Below are positions 16,286 to 23,235 of a stretch of DNA of 52,295 nucleotides, one piece after another. The DNA lies in the NCBI GenBank assembly GCA_947459185.1, contig CANHCU010000011.1, positions 1 to 52,295 of the forward strand. Direction: 5' to 3'. A program made the translations under genes and the position numbers. Every line of letters begins with the position of its first letter. Positions within the stretch are counted from its first letter, which is position 1. The stretch is from Planctomycetaceae bacterium. GTDB lineage: Bacteria; Planctomycetota; Planctomycetia; Pirellulales; UBA1268. The notes beneath the pieces were generated by a model. That model was not told where the DNA came from. It searched no databases and saw only the letters and a list, made by a program, of their open reading frames with translations.

Positions 16286-19273
16286 ATGAGCAGTCTCGCA
16301 GGGTGGATCACCATTTCCGTCGCGTGCCTGGTGGCTGGCAGCCCGGGCTTCGCCGCGCCGGATCCCGCCTCGCCGTCAGGCGGCACGAGCCCCGCCACGG
16401 CCTGGGCGAGGCATGCCTGGCAGCCATCGGACGGCATGCCCGACGGACCGATCACTGCGATCGTGCCGCTCGTCGACGGCTCGCTGCTCGTGGCCGGCAA
16501 GACTGGTCGCTGTTGTCTCGATGGTGATCGCGTGTGGCCGCTCGCGGTCACCGACCCGCAGTGTGCAAAGCTCGAACAGGTGCCGCTCGATCCCTGGCTC
16601 GCTGCGGGCCGCGCTGCGGCCAGCCCCTGCACATCGCGGTGTCGCATCGCCGGCGGCACAATCTTTTCCGGGTTCTTGAACGGCCCGCCCAGCCGTAGCC
16701 GCGACGGCAAGACGCATCGGCTCGGCAGCGATGAGGGCGTGCTGATCGACACTCATTCCCATGTCGCCACCGATGACGATGGCCATGTCTGGCTGGCACA
16801 GAATGGCCAACTGGCGGAGTACGACGCCGCAGTTGGTCGGTTCGTCGCCCGCGCTCTACTCCCCGTGGGCCGAATCACGATCGCACCAGGTCGCGACGGA
16901 GGGCTCTGGATCAAGGTCAACACGCATGTTTTCCGGTATCGCGACGGAGCCGGGCTTAGCCTGCAGGCCGACAACGCGCCGCACGGATCTACGATCCTCT
17001 ATGAAGACTCACAAGGAAGGCTGTGGGTGGGCAGCGACTTCTTCGGACTGTATCTGCTGTCGGAAGGCTCATTCGCCCCGGTGGCCACGGTTGGTGAAGG
17101 CGTCTTCGCGATCGCCGACGACCAGGAAGGGGGGCTGTGGGTCGGCACGTCCACCGCCGTCAACCGGCTCTGGCCGGCCGTCATCCGCGGCGTCGTCGCC
17201 ATGGATACCGGTCTGCAGCTTCCAAACTCGCTGTGCGAGGATGACGAGGGCCACATCTGGATCGCGACGGAGAGTGGTAGGCTCGGCCGCATCGAGCCGC
17301 GCGACACCGACGTGCTCTTCAGGAGATATACGGAGGCCGATGGCTGGAATGGTATCGCCCATTGCGTCGCGGCCGGGCCCGACGGGGAGATCTTCATCGG
17401 CACCCGCACCGACGGCATCCATCGGCATGACGGCGAAAGGTTTGAAAAGGTCGAATCACCGCCGGGGACACCGCCCCGACTCGAATTCGGCGAGTATCGG
17501 ATCGAGCAACTCTTGGCTTCGCGGGCTGGTGACCTCTGGGCCGTCACTTACGACGGATTGTTTCGGTATCGCGACGAGCGGTGGACGAGGGCCTCGGTCT
17601 TGGGGGATCAAGCGATCGATCTGCGCGGGACAAAGGCGATCGCCGAAGACACCGCAGGCACCGTCTGGCTAGCGTCGGCCGACGGCAGCCTCTTCAGATT
17701 TACCGATGGCGGCGGAGCGGATGCCCTAGGCGAGGCGGTGGCGGTCGAACCGTCCGCAAAGGCAAAAATATCGGCGCTGGCCGCAACACCGAATGGGGAC
17801 GTGTGGGGGGTGATTCGTGACGTCGGGCTCCTGCGGATCCAGGACGGCCGTACCGCCCTGGTCGGGGCCGAGGCCGGACTGCCGTCGGCCGGTATCGTGG
17901 CACTGGCGGCGGACACGACCGGCCTACTCTGGTGCGTGACGAGCCGGCAGATCTTCGCGGTATCGCTCGCGGAGCTCGACGCAGTAGCCGACGGAAAACA
18001 ATCACGGCTGCATCCCTGGGTGTTTTCAGGCGAGGACGAGGGGGTGGTCATCGACCCAGCCGACAGGCCGAATTGCCAGGCCCTCGTGGCGCGCGATGGA
18101 AAAATCTGGATCACGCTCCGCCGTGGGTTGGCCATGGTCGATCCATCGAAGCTTGCTCGTTTGAGCGGTCCGCCGCCGGTTGTGACAGAGGCAGTGCGTG
18201 TCGCCGGGCAGCCGATCCCCATCGCGCCGGTAGTCACACCGGCATTAACCGGTAGCCGGGTCGCCCTCCCTCCCGATCCGCGGGGCGTCGAGATCGAGAT
18301 CGCCACCCGTGGCTTCACGCGGCCCTCGAATGCCCGAGTCATGCACCGGCTCGAAGGGTTCGACGCCGACTGGATCGAGCACCCGATCGATCGCCCGATC
18401 CGCTACGAGCGGCTGCCGGCGGGCGAATACACCCTGCGGCTGCGCAGCGAACACGACCTCGGCGTGTGGGAGAACGACCCGCAGTCTTTCGTGATCGATG
18501 TGCGTCCGCTGCTCTGGGAGCGGCCCTGGTTTCGCGTTGCCATGCTCGCGGTCGCGGCGGGGATAGCGGCCGCGGCCGCCGTGGGCGGGGCGACGCTGCG
18601 AAATCGCTCGCGGCTTGCGCGACTCGAGCAGCAGGCGGCGCTCGAACGGCAGCGGATGCGGATCGCCCGCGACATGCATGACGAGGCCGGCACCACCGCG
18701 ACGCAGCTCTCGCTCCTCGCCGATCTGGCCCGCGGCCCGGGCGACGGCCCCGCCCGCGCCGAGCGGCTCGAAGGCGTGTCGCGGATCGCCCGCCAGCTCG
18801 TCACGAGCCTCGACGAGATGGTCTGGGCGGTGAATCCGGCCAACGACACGCTCGCCCACCTCGTCAGCTATCTCGGCCAGACGGCCAGTGAAACGCTCGG
18901 CCGCTTCGGTGTGGCCTGCCGCGTCCGCACGACCGAGCCGCTCCCGGAGTGCACTGCCACCGCGGAGCTCCGCCGAGGCATACTCATGATCGCCAAGGAG
19001 GCGGTCTCCAACATCGTCGAGCATGCCGGAGCGACAGTCGTGGAGATTGATCTCTCCATCCATGAGGGCCGGGTGTGGCTGTCGATCGCAGACGACGGCT
19101 GCGGGCTGCCCGAGGCGACGAACGGCCGGCGGCATGGTCCCGGTGGCAATGGCCTGGGCAACATGCAGTCGCGGGCGAAGGACCTTGGCGGCTCCTGCCG
19201 GATCGAAACAGCCTCGCCCCGCGGCACGCGGGTGGTGGTCGAGGTTCCCCTTTCCCGTGAGGCCCACGCATGA
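16286..19273 (+). CDS. Sensor histidine kinase with extracytoplasmic beta-propeller (Reg_prop, Y_Y_Y, HisKA_3)
   Basis: A 995-residue sensor. The order is: signal peptide (ITISVACLVAGSPGFAA); about 550 residues of two-component propeller repeats (GRLWVGSDFFGLYLL, GGLWVGTSTAVNRLW, GHIWIATESGRLGRI and others); a Y_Y_Y domain near 660-740 (HRLEGFDADWIEH, LPAGEYTLRLRSE); one transmembrane helix about 748-772; a HisKA_3 dimerisation helix with the phospho-acceptor His798 in RIARDMHDEAGTT; a HATPase_c domain with EAVSNIVEHAGA as N-box and DDGCGLPE plus GLGNMQSRA as G-boxes. It overlaps the response regulator by ATGA. Propeller kinases of this build in Bacteroidetes (hybrid systems) sense glycans; whether this one does is inference. 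No strong ribosome binding site precedes the ATG. Confidence 0.94.
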   Translation: MSSLAGWITISVACLVAGSPGFAAPDPASPSGGTSPATAWARHAWQPSDGMPDGPITAIVPLVDGSLLVAGKTGRCCLDGDRVWPLAVTDPQCAKLEQVPLDPWLAAGRAAASPCTSRCRIAGGTIFSGFLNGPPSRSRDGKTHRLGSDEGVLIDTHSHVATDDDGHVWLAQNGQLAEYDAAVGRFVARALLPVGRITIAPGRDGGLWIKVNTHVFRYRDGAGLSLQADNAPHGSTILYEDSQGRLWVGSDFFGLYLLSEGSFAPVATVGEGVFAIADDQEGGLWVGTSTAVNRLWPAVIRGVVAMDTGLQLPNSLCEDDEGHIWIATESGRLGRIEPRDTDVLFRRYTEADGWNGIAHCVAAGPDGEIFIGTRTDGIHRHDGERFEKVESPPGTPPRLEFGEYRIEQLLASRAGDLWAVTYDGLFRYRDERWTRASVLGDQAIDLRGTKAIAEDTAGTVWLASADGSLFRFTDGGGADALGEAVAVEPSAKAKISALAATPNGDVWGVIRDVGLLRIQDGRTALVGAEAGLPSAGIVALAADTTGLLWCVTSRQIFAVSLAELDAVADGKQSRLHPWVFSGEDEGVVIDPADRPNCQALVARDGKIWITLRRGLAMVDPSKLARLSGPPPVVTEAVRVAGQPIPIAPVVTPALTGSRVALPPDPRGVEIEIATRGFTRPSNARVMHRLEGFDADWIEHPIDRPIRYERLPAGEYTLRLRSEHDLGVWENDPQSFVIDVRPLLWERPWFRVAMLAVAAGIAAAAAVGGATLRNRSRLARLEQQAALERQRMRIARDMHDEAGTTATQLSLLADLARGPGDGPARAERLEGVSRIARQLVTSLDEMVWAVNPANDTLAHLVSYLGQTASETLGRFGVACRVRTTEPLPECTATAELRRGILMIAKEAVSNIVEHAGATVVEIDLSIHEGRVWLSIADDGCGLPEATNGRRHGPGGNGLGNMQSRAKDLGGSCRIETASPRGTRVVVEVPLSREAHA

Positions 19274-19968
19274 CGCCAAGGACGTCTCCCGGAGATCGCC
19301 GACCGAGTGGCCGCGAGCCCTCGTCCCAGGGGCTGCGGGTGTCGATCGTGGAGGACGACCGCATTCTGCGAGAGAGTCTGGCTGCGCTTGTCGGCGGCAC
19401 GACCGACATGGAGATCGTCGACACCTATCCCGATGCCGAGTCAGCGATCGCGACCATCCCACGGCGGCCGCCCGATGTCGTCGTGATGGACCTGAATCTC
19501 GCGCCGCCTGGGTCAGGCCGTAAGAGCGGCGTCGACTGCGTGGCGGCCATCAAGGCGGCGCTGCCCGGGTTGCAGGTGCTCGTGCTCACGGTCTACGACG
19601 ATGCCGACCGAGTGTTCGAGGCCCTGCGGGCGGGCGCCAGCGGCTATCTGCTCAAACGGGCACACAGCGAGGAGATCCTGGAGGCGATCCGCGAGGTGCA
19701 TGTCGGCGGTGCGCCGATGTCGATGCAGATCGCCCGCCGCGTCGTCGAGTCATTCCGCACCGATCGCCGACCCGCCGGGGAACTCGACATGCTCACGACC
19801 CGGGAACGGGAGATCCTTGCGCTTTTGGCCGAGGGTGGTCTCTACAAAGACATCGCCAAGTCACTCGGCCTCTCGACGAGCACTGTCCGCGTGCACCTCC
19901 ACTCGGTCTACACGAAGCTCCACGTGCAGACCCGCACCCAGGCGGTGCTCAAGTACCTGGGCCGGTGA
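19270..19968 (+). CDS. NarL/FixJ-type response regulator
   Basis: A 232-residue protein. After about 20 disordered residues, a receiver domain begins LRVSIVEDDRILRESL (acidic pocket), with the phospho-acceptor Asp73 in VVVMDLNL, a conserved threonine in VLVLTVYDD and the lysine in GYLLKRAHSEEI. A LuxR-type helix-turn-helix occupies roughly residues 165-230 (LTTREREILALLAEGGLYKD, then STSTVRVHLHSVYTKLHV). The start overlaps the kinase stop by 4 bases, so the two are a cognate pair. The loop after Asp73 holds a small insertion rich in Gly, Pro and Ser. Target promoters are unknown; no nearby gene is an obvious target. Confidence 0.95.
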   Translation: MTPRTSPGDRRPSGREPSSQGLRVSIVEDDRILRESLAALVGGTTDMEIVDTYPDAESAIATIPRRPPDVVVMDLNLAPPGSGRKSGVDCVAAIKAALPGLQVLVLTVYDDADRVFEALRAGASGYLLKRAHSEEILEAIREVHVGGAPMSMQIARRVVESFRTDRRPAGELDMLTTREREILALLAEGGLYKDIAKSLGLSTSTVRVHLHSVYTKLHVQTRTQAVLKYLGR

Positions 19969-20055
19969 TTCGAAGCCACTCCTCTGGGCAAAACCTGTGC
20001 CGGCCGGGATTCCGTTGCGAAGGCTTCGGGCGGGATATACTTGAGCAGAACAAAC

Positions 20056-20310
20056 ATGGCGAACACTAGCGAACCACCGGCACCGGGCGACGACCGTTTC
20101 GACGACGGCGAATGGACGGAGTGGTATACGCTCACGCCGCTGGAGCGGCTGGAGGAAAGCTCCAAGCTGTGGCAGACGTACCTGAAGCTGGGAGGTTCGC
20201 TTGACCCCGAGCCCGATACTCAGAGTCCTTTCTTCGATCCAGAGGAATGGCGTGCGGTCGCTCTTGATGGGCGGCCAGGCCTGCGTGTTGTACGGCGGGG
20301 CGGAGTTTAG
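20056..20310 (+). CDS. Small acidic protein overlapping a nucleotidyltransferase gene
   Basis: An 84-residue, acidic protein: EWTEWYTLTPLERLEESSKL, then GGSLDPEPDTQSPFFDPEEW and a basic end GLRVVRRGGV. I believe small proteins ending in a GSLDPEPD..SPF...R.G.RV.RR.GV pattern recur next to AbiEii-like nucleotidyltransferases, which supports a real gene. The last 110 bp are shared in another frame with that gene. A TTG five codons earlier is possible; neither start has a strong ribosome binding site. A role as partner or antitoxin of the nucleotidyltransferase is inference from overlap and order. Confidence 0.6.
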   Translation: MANTSEPPAPGDDRFDDGEWTEWYTLTPLERLEESSKLWQTYLKLGGSLDPEPDTQSPFFDPEEWRAVALDGRPGLRVVRRGGV

Positions 20311-20953
20311 CCGCGACACCGATCTCGTGATCGTTTCCGACGTCGCCAACCTCGAGCGGCTTCGTGCGGCGGTCGCCGATCTCGACGCCCATCCGATTGC
20401 GGTGCCCCCATTCGAGAAGCGGTTTCTCGACGAGGGCCTGGCCATTCACTTCCGTTGCCAGGCGGCCGGCGTCGAGGGCATGCGGCTCGACGTCATGAGC
20501 CGGATTCGCGGCCTGCCCGACTTCGAGCTGCTGTGGGACCGTCGGACGACGATCGACACGGGCGAGCAGTCGATCGAAGTGCTCTCGCTGCCCGACCTTG
20601 TGACGGCGAAGAAGACGCAGCGTGACAAGGACTGGCCGATGATTGCCCGGCTCGTCGAAGCGCACTGGACCCAGACGCCGCGGCCCGCGTCGGATGCCGC
20701 CGTCGACTTCTGGCTCCGCGAACTACGGACGCCCGTCCTGTTGACGCAGTTGGCCCGTGAGGCTCCTGCGAGCTGCCGGCACATGGCGGAGAAGCGGCCT
20801 CTGTTGACTGCCGCCTCGGCTGGCGACGAAGCGGCGGTGGCACGGCTTCTTCGCGAAGAGGAAGACCGCGAGCGTGAGGCCGATCGCCAGTATTGGGCGC
20901 CGCTCCGCAGTCGCCTGGAAGCCCTACGAAGAGAGCACCACGACCGCCGCTGA
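20201..20953 (+). CDS. AbiEii-like / MNT-fold nucleotidyltransferase
   Basis: A 250-residue protein. The first 60 residues hold a nucleotidyltransferase signature: LLMGGQACVLYGGAEFSRDT followed by DLVIV, that is a GG motif and a D-x-(I/V) strand as in AbiEii-type and related enzymes. The middle (LDVMSRIRGLPDFELLWDRR, SLPDLVTAKKTQRDKDW) fits the helical part of that family. The C-terminal third is charged and helical (AVARLLREEEDREREADRQY). The start is a TTG, chosen because GGAGG lies five bases upstream and the next ATG would remove the first helix. A toxin-like NMP-transfer activity is possible by analogy; not shown here. It overlaps the small acidic gene by 110 bp and ends just before a strong hairpin. 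Confidence 0.75.
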   Translation: MTPSPILRVLSSIQRNGVRSLLMGGQACVLYGGAEFSRDTDLVIVSDVANLERLRAAVADLDAHPIAVPPFEKRFLDEGLAIHFRCQAAGVEGMRLDVMSRIRGLPDFELLWDRRTTIDTGEQSIEVLSLPDLVTAKKTQRDKDWPMIARLVEAHWTQTPRPASDAAVDFWLRELRTPVLLTQLAREAPASCRHMAEKRPLLTAASAGDEAAVARLLREEEDREREADRQYWAPLRSRLEALRREHHDRR

Positions 20954-20961
20954 AAAGGAGA

Positions 20962-20993
20962 AAAAGGTGCCAGCCACGTGGCTGGCACCTTTT
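20962..20993. terminator. Perfect 16-bp inverted repeat, bidirectional terminator
   Basis: The sequence AAAAGGTGCCAGCCAC / GTGGCTGGCACCTTTT is perfectly self-complementary with no loop bases left over in the DNA. It begins 8 bp after the nucleotidyltransferase stop and ends 2 bp before the stop of the MntA-like gene coming from the other side. The A-run and T-run at its ends give a U-tract in both directions. This is what a shared rho-independent terminator of two convergent genes should look like. Confidence 0.85.
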
Positions 20994-20995
20994 CT

Positions 20996-21301
20996 TCAGG
21001 CAGCCCGGTAGATACAGATGCCCACACGCTCGATATGCTCCCGCAGCGGCGGGTGGGTGATGCGGGCCACGGGCTGAACGTCAAAGCGATACGGAAGCGG
21101 AAGTTCGTCCAACTCGCCCGCGATCGCCTCGGCCTCCAGCGGCGTGACGTCGCCCGTCAAAGCCAGATCGACGTCGGATCGCTGCGAGTGCGTGCCTTTG
21201 GCTCGGGAGCCATAAAGGATCGCGGCAGACACTTCCGCATGTCGGCTGAAAACATCGCGGACAAGCGAGATCTCATGATCGGTCAGATACGGGCCGTTCA
21301 T
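20996..21301 (-). CDS. mntA: MNT-domain antitoxin, MntA-like
   Basis: A 101-residue minimal nucleotidyltransferase. The GSx10DxD motif is intact: Gly31-Ser32 in LYGSRAKGTHSQRS and Asp43/Asp45 in DVDLAL. In characterised MntA proteins this domain transfers AMP to the HepT toxin and silences it. A third acidic residue is expected in the FDVQPVAR strand (Asp). Its start overlaps the HEPN gene upstream by ATGA, as is usual for these pairs. It could also be called an HI0073-type protein; the pair is the same in either naming. Confidence 0.88.
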   Translation of the reverse strand: MNGPYLTDHEISLVRDVFSRHAEVSAAILYGSRAKGTHSQRSDVDLALTGDVTPLEAEAIAGELDELPLPYRFDVQPVARITHPPLREHIERVGICIYRAA

Positions 21302-21717
21302 TCATTTTCCCTGTCGGCGAGCAGGTTGCGCACCTGCTGCAGTGCGGGAAGATAGCGGTCGTGAATCGCGACGACGGCCTCCTCGAAGTTGACCGGATCA
21401 TACGTGTGCGAGAGAAGGTTGCGGTGATCGATCATGGCGATCCAGATCTGGCCGTCAGCGAGAATCTTGGCGGCGAAGGCATCCTTGATCACTTGTCGCG
21501 GGGTGACGGCGGTGAGCACGACCCCGCTCTCCTCCAGATAGTCCTTGACGGTCTTCCACGCGAGTTCCAGCGTGTACTCAAACCGCTGAACGACACCCTC
21601 CTTCTCAAGTTGGTTGAGCGCGGCAGGACCTTGGGCAAGAGCGTCGCGAAGAAGGCCCAGCGCCCGTTCGAAGTGTTCGAATCGTTGCTTCCAGCGGACG
21701 TCTGGATTGCGGTTCAT
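21298..21717 (-). CDS. hepT: HEPN-domain toxin, HepT / HI0074-like
   Basis: A 139-residue all-helical protein. RFEYTLELAWKTVKDYLEE and TPRQVIKDAFAAKIL match the HI0074 (nucleotidyltransferase substrate-binding) branch of the HEPN superfamily. Residues 99-106 read RNLLSHTY, an exact R-x4-H-x-Y motif: the Arg and His form the RNase site in HEPN toxins, and the Tyr is the residue AMPylated by MntA in the studied pair. It comes first in the two-gene unit and overlaps mntA by 4 bases. The ATG lies 20 bp before a T/A-poor region without a clear ribosome binding site. Confidence 0.88.
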   Translation of the reverse strand: MNRNPDVRWKQRFEHFERALGLLRDALAQGPAALNQLEKEGVVQRFEYTLELAWKTVKDYLEESGVVLTAVTPRQVIKDAFAAKILADGQIWIAMIDHRNLLSHTYDPVNFEEAVVAIHDRYLPALQQVRNLLADRENE

Positions 21718-21789
21718 GTCTCACGCTGCTCGGCGCTGCGGCTTTGCATGCACCTAAGCACGCCTTTTAAACGGACGAAGAGGAAAAAG

Positions 21790-21817
21790 CGGAGGCCCGT
21801 GCGTGGCAATCCTCCGC
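21790..21817. repeat. Short inverted repeat in the divergent gap
   Basis: GCGGAGG and CCTCCGC face each other over 14 bp. The gap (about 267 bp) lies between the divergent HepT gene and the second DUF1552 gene and must contain both promoters. The arms have no T-run, so it could be an operator or an RNA hairpin rather than a terminator. Nothing else in the gap is recognisable. Confidence 0.4.
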
Positions 21818-21984
21818 CTCGCGAAGCAATCCGGGAACTCTAGGAGTGTACCCCACCGGGGAAGTGGCCGTCCCGATTGTTCCTACAACGAACGTATTAT
21901 TCCGCTGGTGGAACCGGCGTGGTACACCCGATGGAGCCTCAAGCAGAGCGCTCTCACCGCCCGCCCCGCCTTCGGAATTCCGCC

Positions 21985-23235
21985 ATGAGCAGCCGCCGCC
22001 AGTTCCTCCGCGCCGCCGGCGTGACCATTGCATTGCCGTGGCTCGAATCGGTCGCCCGCGGAGCGGCGGCCGCGAGCATGCCACCCAAGCGGATGCTCTG
22101 CATCATGGCTGACATGGGCGTGCTGCCGGGCAACTTCTTTCCGCAGACCGCCGGCCCCGACTATGAGTCGACGCCCTACCTCGACATCCTTTCGGCTCAT
22201 CGCAGCCGGATGACCGTCTTCAGCGGCCTCTCGCATCTGGACAACTCCGACGGCCACCGCTCCACCCGGACCTTCCTGAGCGGCGCCCCGCAGCCCACGG
22301 CGAGCAACTTCAAGAACACGATCTCCATCGACCAACTGGTCGCCGAGCAGGTCGGCAGCCAGACGCGGTTTCCCTCGCTGCCACTGCTGGTGGGCACGAT
22401 CGGCACGGGCACGCCGTCGATCCTCCGCAGTGGCGTCGAGATGCCAATGATCGGAAGCCCCGCGGCGGTCTATCGCAAGCTCTTCGTGCAGGGCTCCCCG
22501 GCCGAGACGGAGCAGCGGATCGCTGAGCTCAAGAGCGGCAGGAGCATCCTCGACTTCGTCCGCGACGATGCCCGCGGACTCAGTCGGCGGGCCGGCGGCC
22601 GCGACCGCGAGCGGATCGACCAGTTCTTCGGTTCGATCCGCGACGTGGAGCAGTCGCTGGTCGAGGGCGAGGCCTGGGAGCGGCGGCCGAAGCCGGCCGT
22701 CGAGATGGCAGAACCCGCGGACGTCAAGAACGAGGAGATGGAACAGGCCACGAACCTGATGTACGACATGGCCCGGCTCGCGCTCCAGACCGACAGCACC
22801 CGCGTCGTGACGGTCTGTCTCGGCCAGATCTACGTCCGGCCGAACATGGATGGCATCACCGACCAGATCCACGGACTCACGCACCACGGCGGCGACGAGG
22901 CGAAGATCGCACAGCTGAAGATGATCGAGACGATGCTCTTCCGATCGTTCGACCGGCTCCTCGGCACGATGCAGGGGATCGCGGAGCCCGGTGGCTCGCT
23001 CCTCGACCACACGACCGTGCTCTACGGCTCAAACCTCTCCGACGCCAACAAGCACGACTCCCGGAATCTGCCGATCATCCTCGCCGGCGGCGGCTTCCGA
23101 CATGGCCAGTATCTGAAGTTCAAGCAGCAGACGCCGCTGGCCAATCTCTACACCTCGATGCTGCAGCGGATGGGGTTCGAGATGGATGCGTTCTCGCTCG
23201 GCACCGGCCGGCTCGCCGGCCTGGAGTGGGCGTGA
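21985..23235 (+). CDS. DUF1552 family Tat-exported protein (second copy)
   Basis: A 416-residue paralogue of the DUF1552 gene at the left end. The twin-arginine leader SSRRQFLRAAGVTIALPWLE is followed by the family's RMLCIMADMGVLPGNFFP start. Other landmarks match: STRTFLSGAPQPT, SILDFVRDDARGLSRR, HGLTHHGG, TTVLYGSNLSDANKHDSRNL and a closing LYTSMLQRMGFEMDAFS. The ATG at MSSRRQF places the RR near the N-terminus; the frame is open 36 codons further up but without protein-like character. It precedes its DUF1592 partner, the reverse of the order in the first pair. Function is unknown. Confidence 0.93.
   Translation: MSSRRQFLRAAGVTIALPWLESVARGAAAASMPPKRMLCIMADMGVLPGNFFPQTAGPDYESTPYLDILSAHRSRMTVFSGLSHLDNSDGHRSTRTFLSGAPQPTASNFKNTISIDQLVAEQVGSQTRFPSLPLLVGTIGTGTPSILRSGVEMPMIGSPAAVYRKLFVQGSPAETEQRIAELKSGRSILDFVRDDARGLSRRAGGRDRERIDQFFGSIRDVEQSLVEGEAWERRPKPAVEMAEPADVKNEEMEQATNLMYDMARLALQTDSTRVVTVCLGQIYVRPNMDGITDQIHGLTHHGGDEAKIAQLKMIETMLFRSFDRLLGTMQGIAEPGGSLLDHTTVLYGSNLSDANKHDSRNLPIILAGGGFRHGQYLKFKQQTPLANLYTSMLQRMGFEMDAFSLGTGRLAGLEWA

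Noticed and set aside
18245..19462. Minus-strand frame of about 405 codons opposite the histidine kinase
   Set aside because: The plus strand carries clear HisKA_3 and HATPase motifs; the antisense frame is Arg/Gly/Ala-rich without motifs.
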